From: JBLIOB01 sp047639575
GTDB taxonomy: Bacteria; Bacteroidota; Bacteroidia; Flavobacteriales_D; Parvicellaceae
NCBI GenBank assembly: GCA_047639575.1
Contig: JBLIOB010000245.1
Location: forward strand, 1 to 6,498
DNA: 6,498 bases
Reading direction: 5' to 3'
Shown: positions 5,519-6,498 of the stretch, in pieces
Position numbering within the stretch: the first letter of the stretch is position 1
How the letters are laid out: each line of letters starts with the position of its first letter
Translations under genes and position numbers: made by a program
The notes under the pieces: generated by a model
Told to the model about the DNA's origin: nothing
What the model saw: the letters and a program-made list of their open reading frames with translations, nothing else
Database searches by the model: none

Positions 5519-6498
5519 ATGAACCGAATAATAATCTCATCATTGGCCATCCTCCTAATCACTTTAGCAGGATGCCGTGACAAAGTTTTGATCACGCGCC
5601 AAGCCAACTCTCCTATTTATCAGGAAATATCTGAATTTAGAGCGGCCAGTTTTAATATGGAGTCTGCCCGTGATTTAAACAACCCTGGCAAAATATACAT
5701 CTACCAAGACTACTTATTTATTATGGAACCTATGGAAGGAATTCATTTCATTGACAACAGCAACCCAGCCGACCCTTCAAATATGGGTTTTCTACCAATT
5801 TACGCATGTGCTGACATCTCTATTAAAGATGACTTCATGTATGTAGATAGCTATTTTGACATATTAGTATTTGATGTTTCAGATAAAACCAGTCCGACTT
5901 TAGCTCATCGAGTTCAAGACGCTATAGAATTTGATAATTACTCGGCTCTTCCGGGAATTCACGAAGGCTATCCTATCGGAGCAATTACTGAAACCGATAA
6001 AGTAGTCGTTAGTTGGGAAATTAAAGAAGTTACTTCACAAGAATTTTTCTTAGCCGAACCTTGGGCGGGAACTAACTTTATGATGTCTGATGTGTCCGTT
6101 GAAACTACTGGAGCTAGCTCAACAGGTACTGGTGGGTCTCAGGCTCAGTTCACTATCAGCAATAATCATCTCTATACTTTAAAGGCCGATATATTGTCTG
6201 CTTTCGAAATTTCCTTGGACGGTGGTTTAATTGCTGGATCAAGTATTACAATCAACAGAGATACAGAGACCTTATTCCCATACAACAACCATTTATTTAT
6301 GGGAACCACTACAGGAATGATCATTTATTCTTTAACTGTTCCTTCAGTTCCTGAATACATCGGGCATATTGACCATGTTCAGTCATGCGACCCAGTTGTA
6401 GTAGACGGAAACAGAGCATACGTTACACTTTCGACTTCAATAAACTGCTGGGGTACGAACCAACTAGATGTTATCAACCTTGATAACTATGCATCTCC
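5519..6498 (+). CDS. LVIVP-repeat beta-propeller lipoprotein (3' partial)
   Basis: ATG at 5519 opens a frame that runs without a stop to the right edge (326 codons plus two bases). Residues 1-19 are a lipoprotein signal peptide with lipobox LAGC and acylated Cys19, so the protein should be membrane-anchored, probably in the outer membrane. Propeller-blade units of the LVIVP type recur: GIHFIDNSNPADPSNMGFLP (74-93), ILVFDVSDKTSPTLAHRV (115-132), MIIYSLTVPSVPEYIGHI (267-284) and LDVINLDNYAS (316-326). Each reads hydrophobic strand, D or S turn, [ND]P or SP, then strand. A Gly/Ser/Thr-rich loop (199-208) interrupts the blades. LVIVP proteins are common in Bacteroidota as surface proteins and their function is mostly unknown; a binding or scaffold role is a guess. 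It is separated from the anti-sigma-like gene by 148 nt that contain a candidate ECF promoter. Confidence 0.85.
   Translation, partial: MNRIIISSLAILLITLAGCRDKVLITRQANSPIYQEISEFRAASFNMESARDLNNPGKIYIYQDYLFIMEPMEGIHFIDNSNPADPSNMGFLPIYACADISIKDDFMYVDSYFDILVFDVSDKTSPTLAHRVQDAIEFDNYSALPGIHEGYPIGAITETDKVVVSWEIKEVTSQEFFLAEPWAGTNFMMSDVSVETTGASSTGTGGSQAQFTISNNHLYTLKADILSAFEISLDGGLIAGSSITINRDTETLFPYNNHLFMGTTTGMIIYSLTVPSVPEYIGHIDHVQSCDPVVVDGNRAYVTLSTSINCWGTNQLDVINLDNYAS

Overview
The window looks like chromosomal DNA from a member of the Bacteroidota, probably Flavobacteriales or a close relative. The reasons are the AT-rich composition, the ECF sigma factor paired with a membrane protein that ends in an outer-membrane beta-barrel, an LVIVP-type beta-propeller lipoprotein, and a secreted protein whose C-terminus resembles a type IX secretion sorting domain. 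All recognised genes are on the + strand. I saw no tRNA, rRNA, CRISPR array, insertion sequence or phage gene.

Left part (1-3436). A gene open at the left edge encodes the end of a membrane segment, a phosphoethanolamine-transferase-type sulfatase-fold domain and a C-terminal PLC/GDPD-like phosphodiesterase barrel in one chain. A likely intrinsic terminator follows. Next come a secreted protein of unknown function and, 18 nt further on, a polytopic membrane protein of the PAP2_C / sphingomyelin-synthase-like type. Two of these three genes belong to families that handle phospho-head groups of lipids, so this may be an envelope lipid modification locus. That link is inferred from neighbourhood and family only.

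Right part (3437-6498). An ECF sigma factor gene overlaps by 17 nt a gene for a one-pass membrane protein. That protein has a cytoplasmic anti-sigma-like N-terminus carrying a tandemly repeated motif, one transmembrane helix, a long periplasmic linker and a C-terminal outer-membrane beta-barrel. It could connect the outer membrane to the sigma factor in a single polypeptide. Next is a lipoprotein gene with LVIVP-like propeller repeats, open at the right edge.

The most useful non-coding signal is a shared two-part motif, ATGCAACC-N16-CATCA. It occurs once before the sigma gene (3460-3488) and once before the lipoprotein gene (5450-5478) with identical spacing. Its architecture is that of an ECF promoter (AAC at -35, TC at -10). 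It suggests that the sigma factor drives its own operon and the lipoprotein gene. Placing the start site just after the first copy also bears on the sigma start codon: the coding frame with sigma-like sequence runs upstream of the first conventional start codon.
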